DNA from: Patescibacteria group bacterium
Lineage (GTDB): Bacteria; Patescibacteriota; Patescibacteriia; WFTA01; S139-112
NCBI GenBank assembly: GCA_015485715.1
Contig: WFTA01000057.1
Location: 1 to 26,983 of the forward strand
Length of the DNA stretch: 26,983 nt
Direction of reading: 5' to 3'
The notes beneath the pieces are model-generated. The model was not told where the DNA came from and ran no database searches. It saw nothing but the letters and a program-made list of their open reading frames with translations. This document shows positions 7,330-15,261 of this stretch, piece by piece; the stretch's first letter is position 1, and each line of letters starts with the position of its first letter. The position numbers and the translations under genes are program-made.

Positions 7330-8448
7330 ATGGATTTATTGAAAGCTGTTTTATTTATAAAAAGTTTTCAGGACAGGACATCGGCTGGCAAGAAAAAATC
7401 AGATACTTTTGCTATAGCACTATCTAAAATATACCAACAATTTAAAGATCCAGATACAAGCTTTGCTGATAAGCGTTTTTTATTGTCATTGATTCTATCT
7501 TCTGGTATCCATCGTTTACGTCAAGATAAATCTGAGGCAATGATTGCACAGGACGATCAGAAAGATAAATATGAGATTAACTTTTATTCAAGTCTTTTAT
7601 ATCTTATTAAGGTTTCAGGTGTAAACATGGAATATATAAAAAGATTGATAGATTATGAGGTAGTTGCAGTAAGTAAAGATAATAGAAATTTTGGATTTGA
7701 GGAAATAATACGATGTATTGAGAGAATTCAAGTACTTCAAGATGTAGCAAAGTATATAATAGATAGCGATACCAAAAAGGAAGAGTTTTGTGGATATATT
7801 AAAGGTGTATGGAAAAGAATATTTTTACAAATACAGCAGTATTTGATTTCATGTCAAGATGATAGTATTCCGCCAGAAAAATTACTTGCATTGGAGCGTC
7901 ATCTCAGAGATGTAAATCCGGAACTAAGTATTTTTTTAAGAATACAGGCGATAGATGGGATGAGAGACAAGTTATCTACTGACAGAGATATTGCTTCTTA
8001 TACGACAAGAGTATTAAAGATATCAAAACTATATACTTCAGTAAGGACGGTGTTATATGCTTATAGATTTCTTAAAGAATCTTTGGAGAGAGTAAGAAAG
8101 AAACTAAATGAAGATAACAACAAAATATATTTATATCGTATATTAGCAGAAATAAGTAGATTGGTTTTAGAAATTAACAATTCCAACTATGCTTCTCTGG
8201 GTGAAGAATTAGAAATACCAGATAATTGGATTAATGAAATAGATATTGATGATTTGGATAGTGTTTTTATGGCTTTGTCTATATTTGGGTATAGAATGCA
8301 GAACAATATGGTAGAGGAGGGGGAATATAGAGAATTGATAAATAAAATATCTCAGGTAAAGAAACTTGTACAAGAAAAGAGTTATCTGATCGATGCAATA
8401 TTAGCATTAATAGTATACGCATATAATATTAAGGGGAGCAGAAATTAG
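7330..8448 (+). CDS. Hypothetical helical protein, 372 aa
   Basis: I do not recognise the family. ATG 7330, one base after the preceding stop, is chosen over an in-frame GTG at 7318 that would overlap the upstream gene. The protein is soluble and predicted to be helical almost throughout, rich in Ile, Lys, Glu, Asp and Tyr, with spaced Leu/Ile positions as in helical-repeat or coiled scaffolds. There are no nucleotide-binding, metal or catalytic motifs that I can name. It is closed off by the first copy of the duplicated terminator at 8475-8499. It shares general character with the 620-aa protein at 8673 and the 390-aa protein at 287, but I see no convincing residue-level alignment. Confidence 0.7.
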   Translation: MDLLKAVLFIKSFQDRTSAGKKKSDTFAIALSKIYQQFKDPDTSFADKRFLLSLILSSGIHRLRQDKSEAMIAQDDQKDKYEINFYSSLLYLIKVSGVNMEYIKRLIDYEVVAVSKDNRNFGFEEIIRCIERIQVLQDVAKYIIDSDTKKEEFCGYIKGVWKRIFLQIQQYLISCQDDSIPPEKLLALERHLRDVNPELSIFLRIQAIDGMRDKLSTDRDIASYTTRVLKISKLYTSVRTVLYAYRFLKESLERVRKKLNEDNNKIYLYRILAEISRLVLEINNSNYASLGEELEIPDNWINEIDIDDLDSVFMALSIFGYRMQNNMVEEGEYRELINKISQVKKLVQEKSYLIDAILALIVYAYNIKGSRN

Positions 8449-8466
8449 TATAAATTGTGTCTAGAG

Positions 8467-8566
8467 GTATACCCAACCCCGGCTTAAGTCGGGGTTTTTA
8501 GTTTTGTGAATGTAAATTCTTCCATAATTAACCTTTTGAGTTTTTATAGTGTTTGACAGATGTTTT
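8467..8566. repeat. 100-bp direct repeat, copy A (terminator plus -35 box)
   Basis: Positions 8467-8566 match 10557-10656 at 99 of 100 bases (A at 8527, G at 10617). The unit contains a rho-independent terminator and, near its right end, TTGACA (8553-8558). In this copy the bases after the repeat give only a weak -10 (TAAAAA at 8575-8580), unlike the mraZ copy. Confidence 0.95.
8475..8499 (+). terminator. Intrinsic terminator after the 372-aa gene
   Basis: AACCCCG (8475-8481) pairs with CGGGGTT (8490-8496) around GCTTAAGT, followed by Ts. The A-run is limited, so it mainly acts on + strand transcripts. Confidence 0.85.
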
Positions 8567-8672
8567 AAATCATCTAAAAATAGCCAAATTTTTTCAAAAT
8601 CCACAGATTGTGGGTTGACAAGCAGGCGAATTTTTGATTAGGTGAAGGAAAGTGTAATTAATTTGAAAGAGT

Positions 8673-10535
8673 ATGAATACATTAGGATCTAGATTAGAAC
8701 AACGAAGAGAAAACCCAAATCCACAGACAGCCAAATGTCCTGAACTCAATTTTCCTAGACAAATATTATCAGATCTTGGTTTGTTTGATGCAGAAGCAAA
8801 TGAGACTATAAGATATTATAAAAGAATGGGTGCGTTGATAAGAGAATTATTGGATAAAGATCCTAATAAAGCGGTACGGTTGACCCTTAATCATATGTTG
8901 GATCCATTTTATGATAATGCACGGACTATGAGGTTGCCAAGTGATGAGAGAGGGGGATGGAGACGATGGGAACACATGCTGCTTGGACATTTTGGCAGCC
9001 AAGTTGTTTCAAGAAATTTTATCAGAGTGAATACACAAGAAGGTCCTGAAATTGATAAAAGCAGATGGAAAGAGATAAGAAGTGGTGATAAAGACTTAAG
9101 TCGACAAGTTATAATGAAGTATAGAGGGGAAAAATATGGAGCTGCAGCAGGGATTGACCCAGCAGAAATGGAATTTGTATTACAAAATCTTAGGTCTATA
9201 TTGGAAGAAGGTGATAAGGAGAAACACATTCTTAATAAAATGTTGGATTCCATAGAAAGTTCTTTTCGTGACAATTTTAAAAATGACACTGACAGGCTAT
9301 TGGGGATTCTTAAAAATTTAGAGCATATATTTCATAAAGGCGATGAAGAGCATAAGAAAAGAGTTATAGAGATTTTATATAAATATATATATGTACCACA
9401 TGATGAAGATACACATATAGACAGACCTGATCTTGTGTTGGCTACATTAAAATTTTGTAAGCTGGCTAATCAAGCAAGTGATAAAATGTTATCAACTCCA
9501 ATAGAAGGTTCAGGAAAAAGATGGGAAGAGCATCTTAATCTGAGAGAAATATTAAATAATAAGTTGCCGGAGGGAGTAAATAGGGCATTGAAAGTATTAT
9601 CTTCTTGTGTGGATGAATGTAAGAATTTCAAGAGTTTGAATTCAGAAAACATTGTATCTATATTGGATAGAGCAAATAAAGCCCAAAAGATGTTAGAAGA
9701 GGTACTGATGGCTATAGGTGAGACAAATATTGACAATAGTACAAAAATGGTATTAGGAGATGATGTGACTTCTCTTAGAAATGAGAGAGACAAAGTATTA
9801 AAGCATGCAAAGGGTATATATAATACTGTGTATGATTTATTGGTATATTTCTTTAACGAAGAAAGAGAGGTATTCGATAGAATGTCTGTAGATGAATTAT
9901 TTGAAATAGCTTCAAATGTAAAAAATGAACAATATTCTGCATGGGTACATGATCTCAAAAAGTTAGCTATAGAAAAGATGGAAAAATCAGTAAATGATAT
10001 GTTAGAAAGTGGAAAACCGTTGTCATCTACAGGGCCGGAACACTTGACTAGGTCGGTACTGGATTTAGCTAGAACATATAGACAATCGGGCAGAATGATA
10101 GAAGCTGCAGGTGTTTTATATAGAGCTATTAAACATATGGAAGAAAAAGGTAATAGTAGTGATTTATACAGATCTTTCCTGATAATTACTTTGGAAAGAT
10201 TTTTGAAAGAAAGGGGAGACAATATTGTAAAGATTGAAGGTATTCTTTATATTATTGATGCAGATCTTCAATTTTTTAGATCTAGTGTAGAAGTAGATTT
10301 GGAGGAGGGTTATCGGATATCGTCAGATTCAGAATTACAGATAGCATTGTCATCTCTGGCCAGTGTATTACTAAACCGAAATACTGATATTTCTAAAAAG
10401 ATAGAATTGGTACAAAGTTTCAAGGTAACACTTGAACAATATAGCGGAAATTATAATAAGGATATAGCCAATCATATACTTGTCTTATTACAATGTGTTT
10501 TGGAAACAGAAAAGTCACTGTCATCTCATTCATAG
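8673..10535 (+). CDS. Hypothetical helical-repeat protein, 620 aa
   Basis: I do not recognise the family. The ATG at 8673 follows GAAAGAG, a weak ribosome-binding site. The protein is soluble, highly charged and helical. A stretch near residues 465-510 (ARTYRQSGRMIEAAGVLYRA and the following helix) looks like a TPR-type helix-turn-helix repeat, suggesting a scaffold or protein-binding role. The N-terminal 150 residues contain Trp-rich segments (GGWRRWEHMLLGHFG) unlike the rest. No signal peptide, membrane helix or catalytic motif is seen. The gene is bracketed by two nearly identical 100-bp terminator-promoter cassettes, which suggests that it arrived by insertion or that the mraZ upstream region was duplicated around it. 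Confidence 0.75.
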   Translation: MNTLGSRLEQRRENPNPQTAKCPELNFPRQILSDLGLFDAEANETIRYYKRMGALIRELLDKDPNKAVRLTLNHMLDPFYDNARTMRLPSDERGGWRRWEHMLLGHFGSQVVSRNFIRVNTQEGPEIDKSRWKEIRSGDKDLSRQVIMKYRGEKYGAAAGIDPAEMEFVLQNLRSILEEGDKEKHILNKMLDSIESSFRDNFKNDTDRLLGILKNLEHIFHKGDEEHKKRVIEILYKYIYVPHDEDTHIDRPDLVLATLKFCKLANQASDKMLSTPIEGSGKRWEEHLNLREILNNKLPEGVNRALKVLSSCVDECKNFKSLNSENIVSILDRANKAQKMLEEVLMAIGETNIDNSTKMVLGDDVTSLRNERDKVLKHAKGIYNTVYDLLVYFFNEEREVFDRMSVDELFEIASNVKNEQYSAWVHDLKKLAIEKMEKSVNDMLESGKPLSSTGPEHLTRSVLDLARTYRQSGRMIEAAGVLYRAIKHMEEKGNSSDLYRSFLIITLERFLKERGDNIVKIEGILYIIDADLQFFRSSVEVDLEEGYRISSDSELQIALSSLASVLLNRNTDISKKIELVQSFKVTLEQYSGNYNKDIANHILVLLQCVLETEKSLSSHS

Positions 10536-10556
10536 TTCTATAAACAAAATCTTTGA

Positions 10557-10656
10557 GTATACCCAACCCCGGCTTAAGTCGGGGTTTTTAGTTTTGTGAA
10601 TGTAAATTCTTCCATAGTTAACCTTTTGAGTTTTTATAGTGTTTGACAGATGTTTT
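10557..10656. repeat. 100-bp direct repeat, copy B (terminator plus mraZ -35 box)
   Basis: This is the second copy of 8467-8566, offset by 2090 bp and differing at a single position. It supplies the terminator for the 620-aa gene and the -35 box for mraZ. Confidence 0.95.
10565..10589 (+). terminator. Intrinsic terminator after the 620-aa gene
   Basis: It is identical to the terminator at 8475-8499: an AACCCCG/CGGGGTT stem around GCTTAAGT, then a T-run. It lies 30 bp past the stop codon. Confidence 0.85.
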
Positions 10657-10671
10657 TAAGTGGTGTAAAAT
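10643..10671 (+). promoter_or_regulatory. mraZ (division cluster) promoter
   Basis: TTGACA (10643-10648), a 17-bp spacer and TAAAAT (10666-10671) form a near-consensus promoter. A second -10 candidate, a perfect TATAAT at 10704-10709, lacks a properly spaced -35. The first pair is favoured; initiation would fall inside the MraZ-box array. Confidence 0.75.
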
Positions 10672-10719
10672 GATATTGAAGTGGTAAAAAGTGGTAATTA
10701 GTGTATAATTTGTGGATAA
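10657..10719 (+). promoter_or_regulatory. Tandem MraZ-box-like operator array with a DnaA-box-like end
   Basis: Repeats of the form AAGTGGT occur at 10658, 10679 and 10689, with a variant TAGTGTA at 10699. The last three are exactly 10 bp apart, one helical turn. MraZ proteins are known to bind tandem GTGG-containing boxes before their own gene, so autoregulation of the cluster is expected. The last unit, TGTGGATAA (10711-10719), is also a perfect DnaA box on the minus strand, three bases before the mraZ ATG. It may be either a degenerate MraZ unit or a true DnaA site. Confidence 0.75.
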
Positions 10720-10722
10720 CTA

Positions 10723-11154
10723 ATGTTTTTAGGTGAATTTAGGCACAATATAGATGCTAAAAAAAGGCTGGCTATTCCGTCTAAGTTCAGATCAGAGCTT
10801 GGACAGAAAGCAGTGCTTACTATTGGTTTTGACAAATGTTTGTTTTTGTTTCCTCAGAAAGAGTGGGAAAAACTGGCAGAAAAGCTTTCATCTCTGCCTT
10901 TAGGGCAGACCAGCGTCAGAGAGTTAAACCGTCTGATGCTTGCAGGAGCTGCTGAAGTTGAATTTGACAGGCTCGGCAGAGTTTTGATACCTGACTATTT
11001 GGTAAAATACGCAGATTTGAAAAAAAAGGCAGTTATTGCAGGGCTTTACAATAGAATAGAGATCTGGAGCGAAAGCAGATGGGATAGCTATAAGACAAAA
11101 GCAGAAAAAGAGCTCGGCAATCTGGCTGAGAAGTTAGGGGAGTTGGGAGTTTGA
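10723..11154 (+). CDS. mraZ: Transcriptional regulator MraZ
   Basis: MraZ is a ring-forming DNA-binding protein that represses the division and cell-wall (dcw) cluster by binding tandem boxes upstream of itself. The 143-residue product has the standard start MFLGEFRHNIDAKKRLAIPS and two SpoVT/AbrB-type units, each with a D-x(3)-R-type motif (NIDAKKR near residue 10; EFDRLGRVLIP near 85). Its length matches the family. No Shine-Dalgarno is seen, because the operator array runs up to the start codon. The TGA stop is followed five bases later by the ATG of rsmH, so the two genes are tightly coupled. Confidence 0.95.
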   Translation: MFLGEFRHNIDAKKRLAIPSKFRSELGQKAVLTIGFDKCLFLFPQKEWEKLAEKLSSLPLGQTSVRELNRLMLAGAAEVEFDRLGRVLIPDYLVKYADLKKKAVIAGLYNRIEIWSESRWDSYKTKAEKELGNLAEKLGELGV

Positions 11155-11159
11155 TATGT

Positions 11160-12080
11160 ATGAAGCATGTAAGCGTTCTTTTACAGGAAGTTATAGATAT
11201 CTACAAGCCATTTGAAAGGGGAGTGTATATAGACTGTACACTTGGCGCAGGCGGCCATAGTCGTGAGATTTTAAATAATATCAAAGGCAAAGACAGTGGT
11301 TTGATTGCCATAGATTTGGATGCAAGGGCTGTGGAGAATTTTGCTGAATATGTATCAAAACACAATCTGGAAAGGCAGGTAGAGATTGTAAAGGATAATT
11401 TTGTAAATATAGCTGAGATTTGGGAGAAATCAGAGTTTAAAAAAAGAGGTCTTGTATGCAGGGGAGTGATCATGGATCTGGGGTTTTCTCTTGATGAAAT
11501 AGAAACTTCAGGGAAAGGATTTTCGTTTTTAAGAGACGAGCCTCTTTTGATGACCTATGGCGACCCAAGCCAGTACAGCCATACAGCTTATGATATAGTG
11601 AATAGTTTTCCTAAAAATGAGTTGGTGAGAATATTTCGTATATATGGAGAAGAGAGAGATGCAGAAAGAGTTGCTGTCGCTATTCTCAAGGAGAGAAAAC
11701 ATAGAAAAATCTCCACAACACGGGACTTGGTGGAGATAGTACTAAAAGCCAAAAAAATAAGTCCCCATGCTCGTCGTCGCCAAAAAATACATCCAGCTAC
11801 CAAAATATTTCAAGCTTTGAGAATAGCTGTCAACAAAGAACTGGATAATATCAAGCAGGTTTTAAAAGATGTTGTAGAGATTTTGGGAAAAGGAGGTAGG
11901 ATTGCAGTTATATCTTTCCATAGTTTGGAAGATAGGATAGTCAAGCAGACCTTTAAATATTATAAAGATAAGGGTGTTTTGGAGGTACTGACACCAAAGC
12001 CTGTTGTGCCAAGCAGGGAAGAAAAAGCAATAAATCCTCGCTCAAGATCTGCAAAGATGAGAGCAGCTGAGAAGATGTAA
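11160..12080 (+). CDS. rsmH: 16S rRNA (cytosine1402-N4)-methyltransferase RsmH (MraW)
   Basis: RsmH transfers a methyl group from SAM to N4 of C1402 in the 16S rRNA decoding centre. ATG 11160 is chosen over the in-frame TTG at 11151, which would overlap the mraZ stop, because MKHVSVLLQEVI is the typical start. The product has 306 residues. The SAM-binding motif YIDCTLGAGGHS, then IAIDLDARAV, the GVIMDLGFSLDEIE segment and the C-terminal AVISFHSLEDRIVKQTFK are all family hallmarks. KINPRSRSAKMRAAE is here AINPRSRSAKMRAAEKM. Its place between mraZ and an ftsL-like gene is the classical order. Confidence 0.95.
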   Translation: MKHVSVLLQEVIDIYKPFERGVYIDCTLGAGGHSREILNNIKGKDSGLIAIDLDARAVENFAEYVSKHNLERQVEIVKDNFVNIAEIWEKSEFKKRGLVCRGVIMDLGFSLDEIETSGKGFSFLRDEPLLMTYGDPSQYSHTAYDIVNSFPKNELVRIFRIYGEERDAERVAVAILKERKHRKISTTRDLVEIVLKAKKISPHARRRQKIHPATKIFQALRIAVNKELDNIKQVLKDVVEILGKGGRIAVISFHSLEDRIVKQTFKYYKDKGVLEVLTPKPVVPSREEKAINPRSRSAKMRAAEKM

Positions 12081-12094
12081 ATATGTTAATTTTC

Positions 12095-12275
12095 TAATTT
12101 TCAATCAATTATTTAATTATCCAATGAATTAGGTTAATTTATAAATGTCAAATGACAAAGCTCAAATGTCAAAACCTAAACCATCATTATTATTATTTGA
12201 CATTTGGATTTTGGTATTTGGCATTCTATAGGTTTTGGTTAATTAGGAATTAGAGCAGTTGGGTTAATTTATATA
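12095..12275. repeat. Dispersed intergenic inverted-repeat element, copy 3, no gene
   Basis: The 257-bp gap between rsmH and the ftsL-like gene holds this element. Its inner arms at about 12147-12178 and 12197-12227 are inverted copies of each other (TTTGACATTTG on one side, CAAATGTCAAA on the other, about 24 of 30 positions complementary). The tail 12197-12271, including ATTCTATAGGTTTTGGTTAA and TTAGAGCAGTTGGGTTAATT, is shared with 6399-6481. There is no reading frame. Confidence 0.7.
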
Positions 12276-12337
12276 TGGTGTTTGGAATTTAAAAGTTTGG
12301 TCTTGGGTTTAAAAATTAAAAATTTTTAGTTCGCTTT

Positions 12338-12664
12338 ATGCAAAAAAGAGAAAGAAAAAGCAGAAAACAAAAGATAAATAAAAAATTATTTGCAGGAAAT
12401 ATAGTTTTGTGTTTGTGTTTTATATTTTTAATATTTTTTTATATAGTACATATATCAGACACTTCTAAACAGGGATTTGAGATAAGTAGATTGGAGCAAA
12501 AAATCGTACGTTATAGAGAAGATATTGCACGTCTCGATGAGAAGCTGAAAAAGGCAAAGACTACAGAGTATATTATGGCAGAAGCAAAGAGAATGAATAT
12601 GGTATCTATAGATAAGTATGATTTCCTGTCTCCAGCATCTTCCGGCGTTGCTCTTAATAAGTAA
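12338..12664 (+). CDS. FtsL/DivIC-like septum formation protein
   Basis: This 108-residue protein has a basic N-terminal tail (MQKRERKSRKQKINKK), one transmembrane helix at about 22-42 (ending IFLIFFYIVHI) and a heptad-patterned coiled coil at about 50-90. That is the topology of FtsL and DivIC, bitopic scaffold proteins of the divisome that bridge FtsQ/B and FtsW/I. Sequence identity in this family is too low to name it from motifs. The call rests on size, topology and position between rsmH and ftsI, where ftsL normally lies. Its stop is 10 bp before the next start, so the two are co-translated. Confidence 0.75.
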   Translation: MQKRERKSRKQKINKKLFAGNIVLCLCFIFLIFFYIVHISDTSKQGFEISRLEQKIVRYREDIARLDEKLKKAKTTEYIMAEAKRMNMVSIDKYDFLSPASSGVALNK

Positions 12665-12674
12665 GGGTTAAAAG

Positions 12675-14408
12675 GTGAGGAATGGAAAAAGAAAAGGTAT
12701 ATCAAAATTTTTCAGCAGGCTGCATTTTCTGGGCCTGATATTTTTTGTTTTGTTTGGGGCGTTGGTAGTAAGGCTTTTTGATTTGCAGGTTTTGAAGGGA
12801 AAGGAAAGCCTGCTTTTTGCAAAGAATCAAAGAGCTATAGAGAAGGAAATCACACCTGACAGGGGCAGTATATATGTTGTAGACAGGACCGCAGGAGGTT
12901 CTTTAAAAGAAGTTGCAGTAAATGAGACACGTTATTTTATCTATATAGTACCGCGCGAGATACAAAATCCCGAGTATGTTCAGCAAAAACTTTTGGAGAT
13001 TTTTCCTGATTTGGATGAGGAACTTTTGAAGACAAGAGTGTATAAACAGGATGATCCTTTTGAGCCTGTCATCCATAATATATCAAGTGAAGTGGCAGAT
13101 TATGTTGTATCTCTGAACATAGAGGGAGTGTATAGCACACCAGAGACTGTGAGGTCTTATCCTTATGGAAATGCCATGTCACATATTACAGGGTTTTTGG
13201 GATACAGCAGTGCCGGCAGAGTAGGGCAATATGGAGTTGAGGGTTTTTATGACAGGATATTGTCAGGTATGTCAGGGTTTTCTGATCTGGAGAAAGATCC
13301 ACGGGGAAGAATAATACCAGTGTCTGAGGGTACATATATACCTGCGTCTGATGGTGCAAATATTATCCTTACCATAGATCCAAACGTCCAACAGAAAATA
13401 TGCGATATTGCAGAGAGAATGGTCTCAGAGTATGAGGCAGAATCAGGAAGTATAGTGGTTGCAGACCCCAAGTCGGGATCTGTAATTTCCATGTGTTCCT
13501 ATCCTAATTATGATCCCAATAAATATTCGGATGTAGAAGATATAGATGTGTATATAAATCCTGTGATATCCAGATCATATGAGCCGGGTTCTGTATTTAA
13601 AGCTATTACTATTGCGGCCGGCTTGGATTCAGGTGCCATAAATGCCGACGATGAGTATGAAGATACAGGCAGTGTCAGGTTTGATGATTATGTTATAAAA
13701 AATGCCAATGATAAAGTATACGGCAGGAGCAGTATCAGCAGAATTTTAGAGGAATCCATAAACACAGGATCAGTATTTGTGGCACTTCAGACAGGAAGGG
13801 AAAAGATGAGAGAATATGTTAAAAAATTTGGTTTTGGAATCAAGACAGGTATTGAGATAGATGGGGAAGCTGCGGGAGATATTTCGTCTTTTACAAAAAA
13901 AGGTGATATATATCTTGCAACAGCATCTTTTGGTCAGGGAATAACTGTAACTCCTGTGCAGTTAGTTCAAGCATTTTCCACTATTGCCAATGGTGGCAAA
14001 AAACCAAGAGTTAGTATAATAGATAAGATTATTTTTTCTGAAGGTCGTGTATTTGAAAGAAGGCCTGAATTGGATAATGTTCGGGTGATTTCCAAGCAGA
14101 CAGCTATGGTTTTATCAGCTATGTTGGTAAATGTGATAGAAAAAGGACAGGCATCCAAAGCCAAGGTTGACGGATATTATTTTGCAGGCAAGACTGGAAC
14201 AGCGCAAATAGCAGGAAAAGGAGGCTATTTGCAGGATACCATACATACATTTGTCGGCTTTGGTCCTGTATCAGATCCACGCTTCACTATACTTGTTAAA
14301 ATTGATAAACCAAAGAAAGGAAGGTATTCCTCATCAACAGCCGCTCCTGTTTTTTCACAAGTAGCTGGTTTTTTGGTACAATATTATAATATACCACCGG
14401 AAAGGTAA
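12675..14408 (+). CDS. ftsI: Septal peptidoglycan D,D-transpeptidase (class B PBP, FtsI/PBP3)
   Basis: This enzyme cross-links peptidoglycan at the septum. The frame begins at GTG 12675 (MRNGKRKGISKFF). No in-frame ATG lies near, and an ATG at 12682 is out of frame. A single membrane anchor lies at about 17-38 and is followed by VVRLFDLQVLKG, typical of class B PBPs. A dimerisation/pedestal domain comes next, with the transpeptidase domain from about residue 240. The three active-site motifs are intact: S306-V-F-K309, S361-I-N363 and K506-T-G-T. The length of 577 residues is normal. Division rather than elongation function is inferred from its place in the dcw cluster; a SpoVD-like role is an alternative. 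Confidence 0.92.
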   Translation: MRNGKRKGISKFFSRLHFLGLIFFVLFGALVVRLFDLQVLKGKESLLFAKNQRAIEKEITPDRGSIYVVDRTAGGSLKEVAVNETRYFIYIVPREIQNPEYVQQKLLEIFPDLDEELLKTRVYKQDDPFEPVIHNISSEVADYVVSLNIEGVYSTPETVRSYPYGNAMSHITGFLGYSSAGRVGQYGVEGFYDRILSGMSGFSDLEKDPRGRIIPVSEGTYIPASDGANIILTIDPNVQQKICDIAERMVSEYEAESGSIVVADPKSGSVISMCSYPNYDPNKYSDVEDIDVYINPVISRSYEPGSVFKAITIAAGLDSGAINADDEYEDTGSVRFDDYVIKNANDKVYGRSSISRILEESINTGSVFVALQTGREKMREYVKKFGFGIKTGIEIDGEAAGDISSFTKKGDIYLATASFGQGITVTPVQLVQAFSTIANGGKKPRVSIIDKIIFSEGRVFERRPELDNVRVISKQTAMVLSAMLVNVIEKGQASKAKVDGYYFAGKTGTAQIAGKGGYLQDTIHTFVGFGPVSDPRFTILVKIDKPKKGRYSSSTAAPVFSQVAGFLVQYYNIPPER

Positions 14409-14414
14409 AAAGAT

Positions 14415-14480
14415 AATTTACTAATTTACAATTTTCAAATTTTCAAACAATTTTCCAGTTAACCAATTTTCAAACCAACC
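14415..14480. repeat. Fragment of the dispersed intergenic repeat
   Basis: AATTTACTAATTTACAATTT, TCAAATTTTCAAACAATTTT and CCAGTTAACCAATTTTCAAA resemble the left arm of the copies at 15262 and 26815, but no right arm is present. Confidence 0.45.
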
Positions 14481-14487
14481 AACAGAT

Positions 14488-14522
14488 GTCTGACTTTTCT
14501 TGCGATCGCAAAAAAGTCAGAC
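14488..14522. repeat. 35-bp near-perfect palindrome between ftsI and ftsE
   Basis: GTCTGACTTTT, then TTGCGATCGCAA at the centre and AAAGTCAGAC form an almost complete palindrome with the octamer GCGATCGC in the middle. There is no T-run after it, so it is not a standard terminator. It could be a protein-binding site or an mRNA hairpin. Confidence 0.75.
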
Positions 14523-14576
14523 AATAGGAAATTTTGAATTTCGCCTTTCGTCTTTTGGATTTTTAATTTTTACTGT

Positions 14577-15257
14577 ATGATTCAATTTAGAAATGTATCC
14601 AAAATATATCCTCCTTCCATAGTTGCACTGGAAGATGTTACTATGCATATTAAGCAGGGGGAGTTTGTGTCTATAGTCGGCCAGTCAGGTACGGGTAAAA
14701 CTACCTTGGTTAAGCTTTTGATATCTGAGATAAGGCCAAGTAAAGGCAGAATTATTATCGGTGATTGGGATATTACCTATATCAGACAGTCAGATATACC
14801 TCTTTTGCGCAGGCAGATAGGGGTTGTGTTTCAGGATTTCAAACTTCTCCCCAAAAAAACAGTTGGTGAGAATATAGCTTTTGCATTGGAAGTGGTAGGT
14901 GCATCCTCCAAAAGGATAAAAGAAGTGGTGCCCCAAGTACTTAAAATAGTGGGTTTGGAAGATAAAATTGATCATTTTCCTGATCAGCTTTCAGGAGGCC
15001 AGCAGCAGAGAGTGGCTATAGCCAGAGCTCTTGTGCATCAGCCCAAAATTTTGGTTGCAGATGAGCCCACTGGAAATCTGGATTCTATAAATACTAAAGA
15101 GATTATAGATATATTAAAGAAGATAAATGAATTTGGTACCACAGTCCTTTTAGTAACTCATAACAGAGAGGTGGTAAACTCTCTGAAAAAAAGAGTTATC
15201 ACTATTGATAACGGCAGAATAGTCTCAGATCAGGAAAAAGGAAGATATATGTTATAG
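14577..15257 (+). CDS. ftsE: Cell division ATP-binding protein FtsE
   Basis: FtsE is the ABC ATPase that, with the membrane protein FtsX, drives periplasmic peptidoglycan hydrolases during division. The product is 226 residues, the normal length. The Walker A (GQSGTGKT, residues 35-42), the Q-loop (VVFQDFKLLPKKTVGENIA, the FtsE-type sequence), the signature LSGGQ (138-142) and the Walker B with catalytic Glu (D162-E163) are all intact, as is the switch His (LVTHN). The expected ftsX does not follow: a repeat element and the surface-protein locus lie downstream instead. Either ftsX is elsewhere or the pair was split. Confidence 0.92.
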   Translation: MIQFRNVSKIYPPSIVALEDVTMHIKQGEFVSIVGQSGTGKTTLVKLLISEIRPSKGRIIIGDWDITYIRQSDIPLLRRQIGVVFQDFKLLPKKTVGENIAFALEVVGASSKRIKEVVPQVLKIVGLEDKIDHFPDQLSGGQQQRVAIARALVHQPKILVADEPTGNLDSINTKEIIDILKKINEFGTTVLLVTHNREVVNSLKKRVITIDNGRIVSDQEKGRYML

Positions 15258-15261
15258 TAAA

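Noticed and set aside
9470..10222. Minus-strand 250-codon open frame inside the 620-aa gene
   Set aside because: It is antisense to a longer coherent frame, and the translation is Ser/Leu/Asn-rich with no domain pattern, as typical for shadows of helical, Lys/Glu-rich genes.
10704..10709. Perfect TATAAT as the main mraZ -10
   Set aside because: No -35 match lies 16-18 bp upstream and it falls within the MraZ-box array. The TTGACA-17-TAAAAT pair at 10643-10671 is better, though secondary use is possible.
10723..11154. Alternative genetic code with TGA read as Gly
   Set aside because: mraZ ends in TGA exactly where family length predicts, and other frames are free of internal TGA. This is standard code 11.
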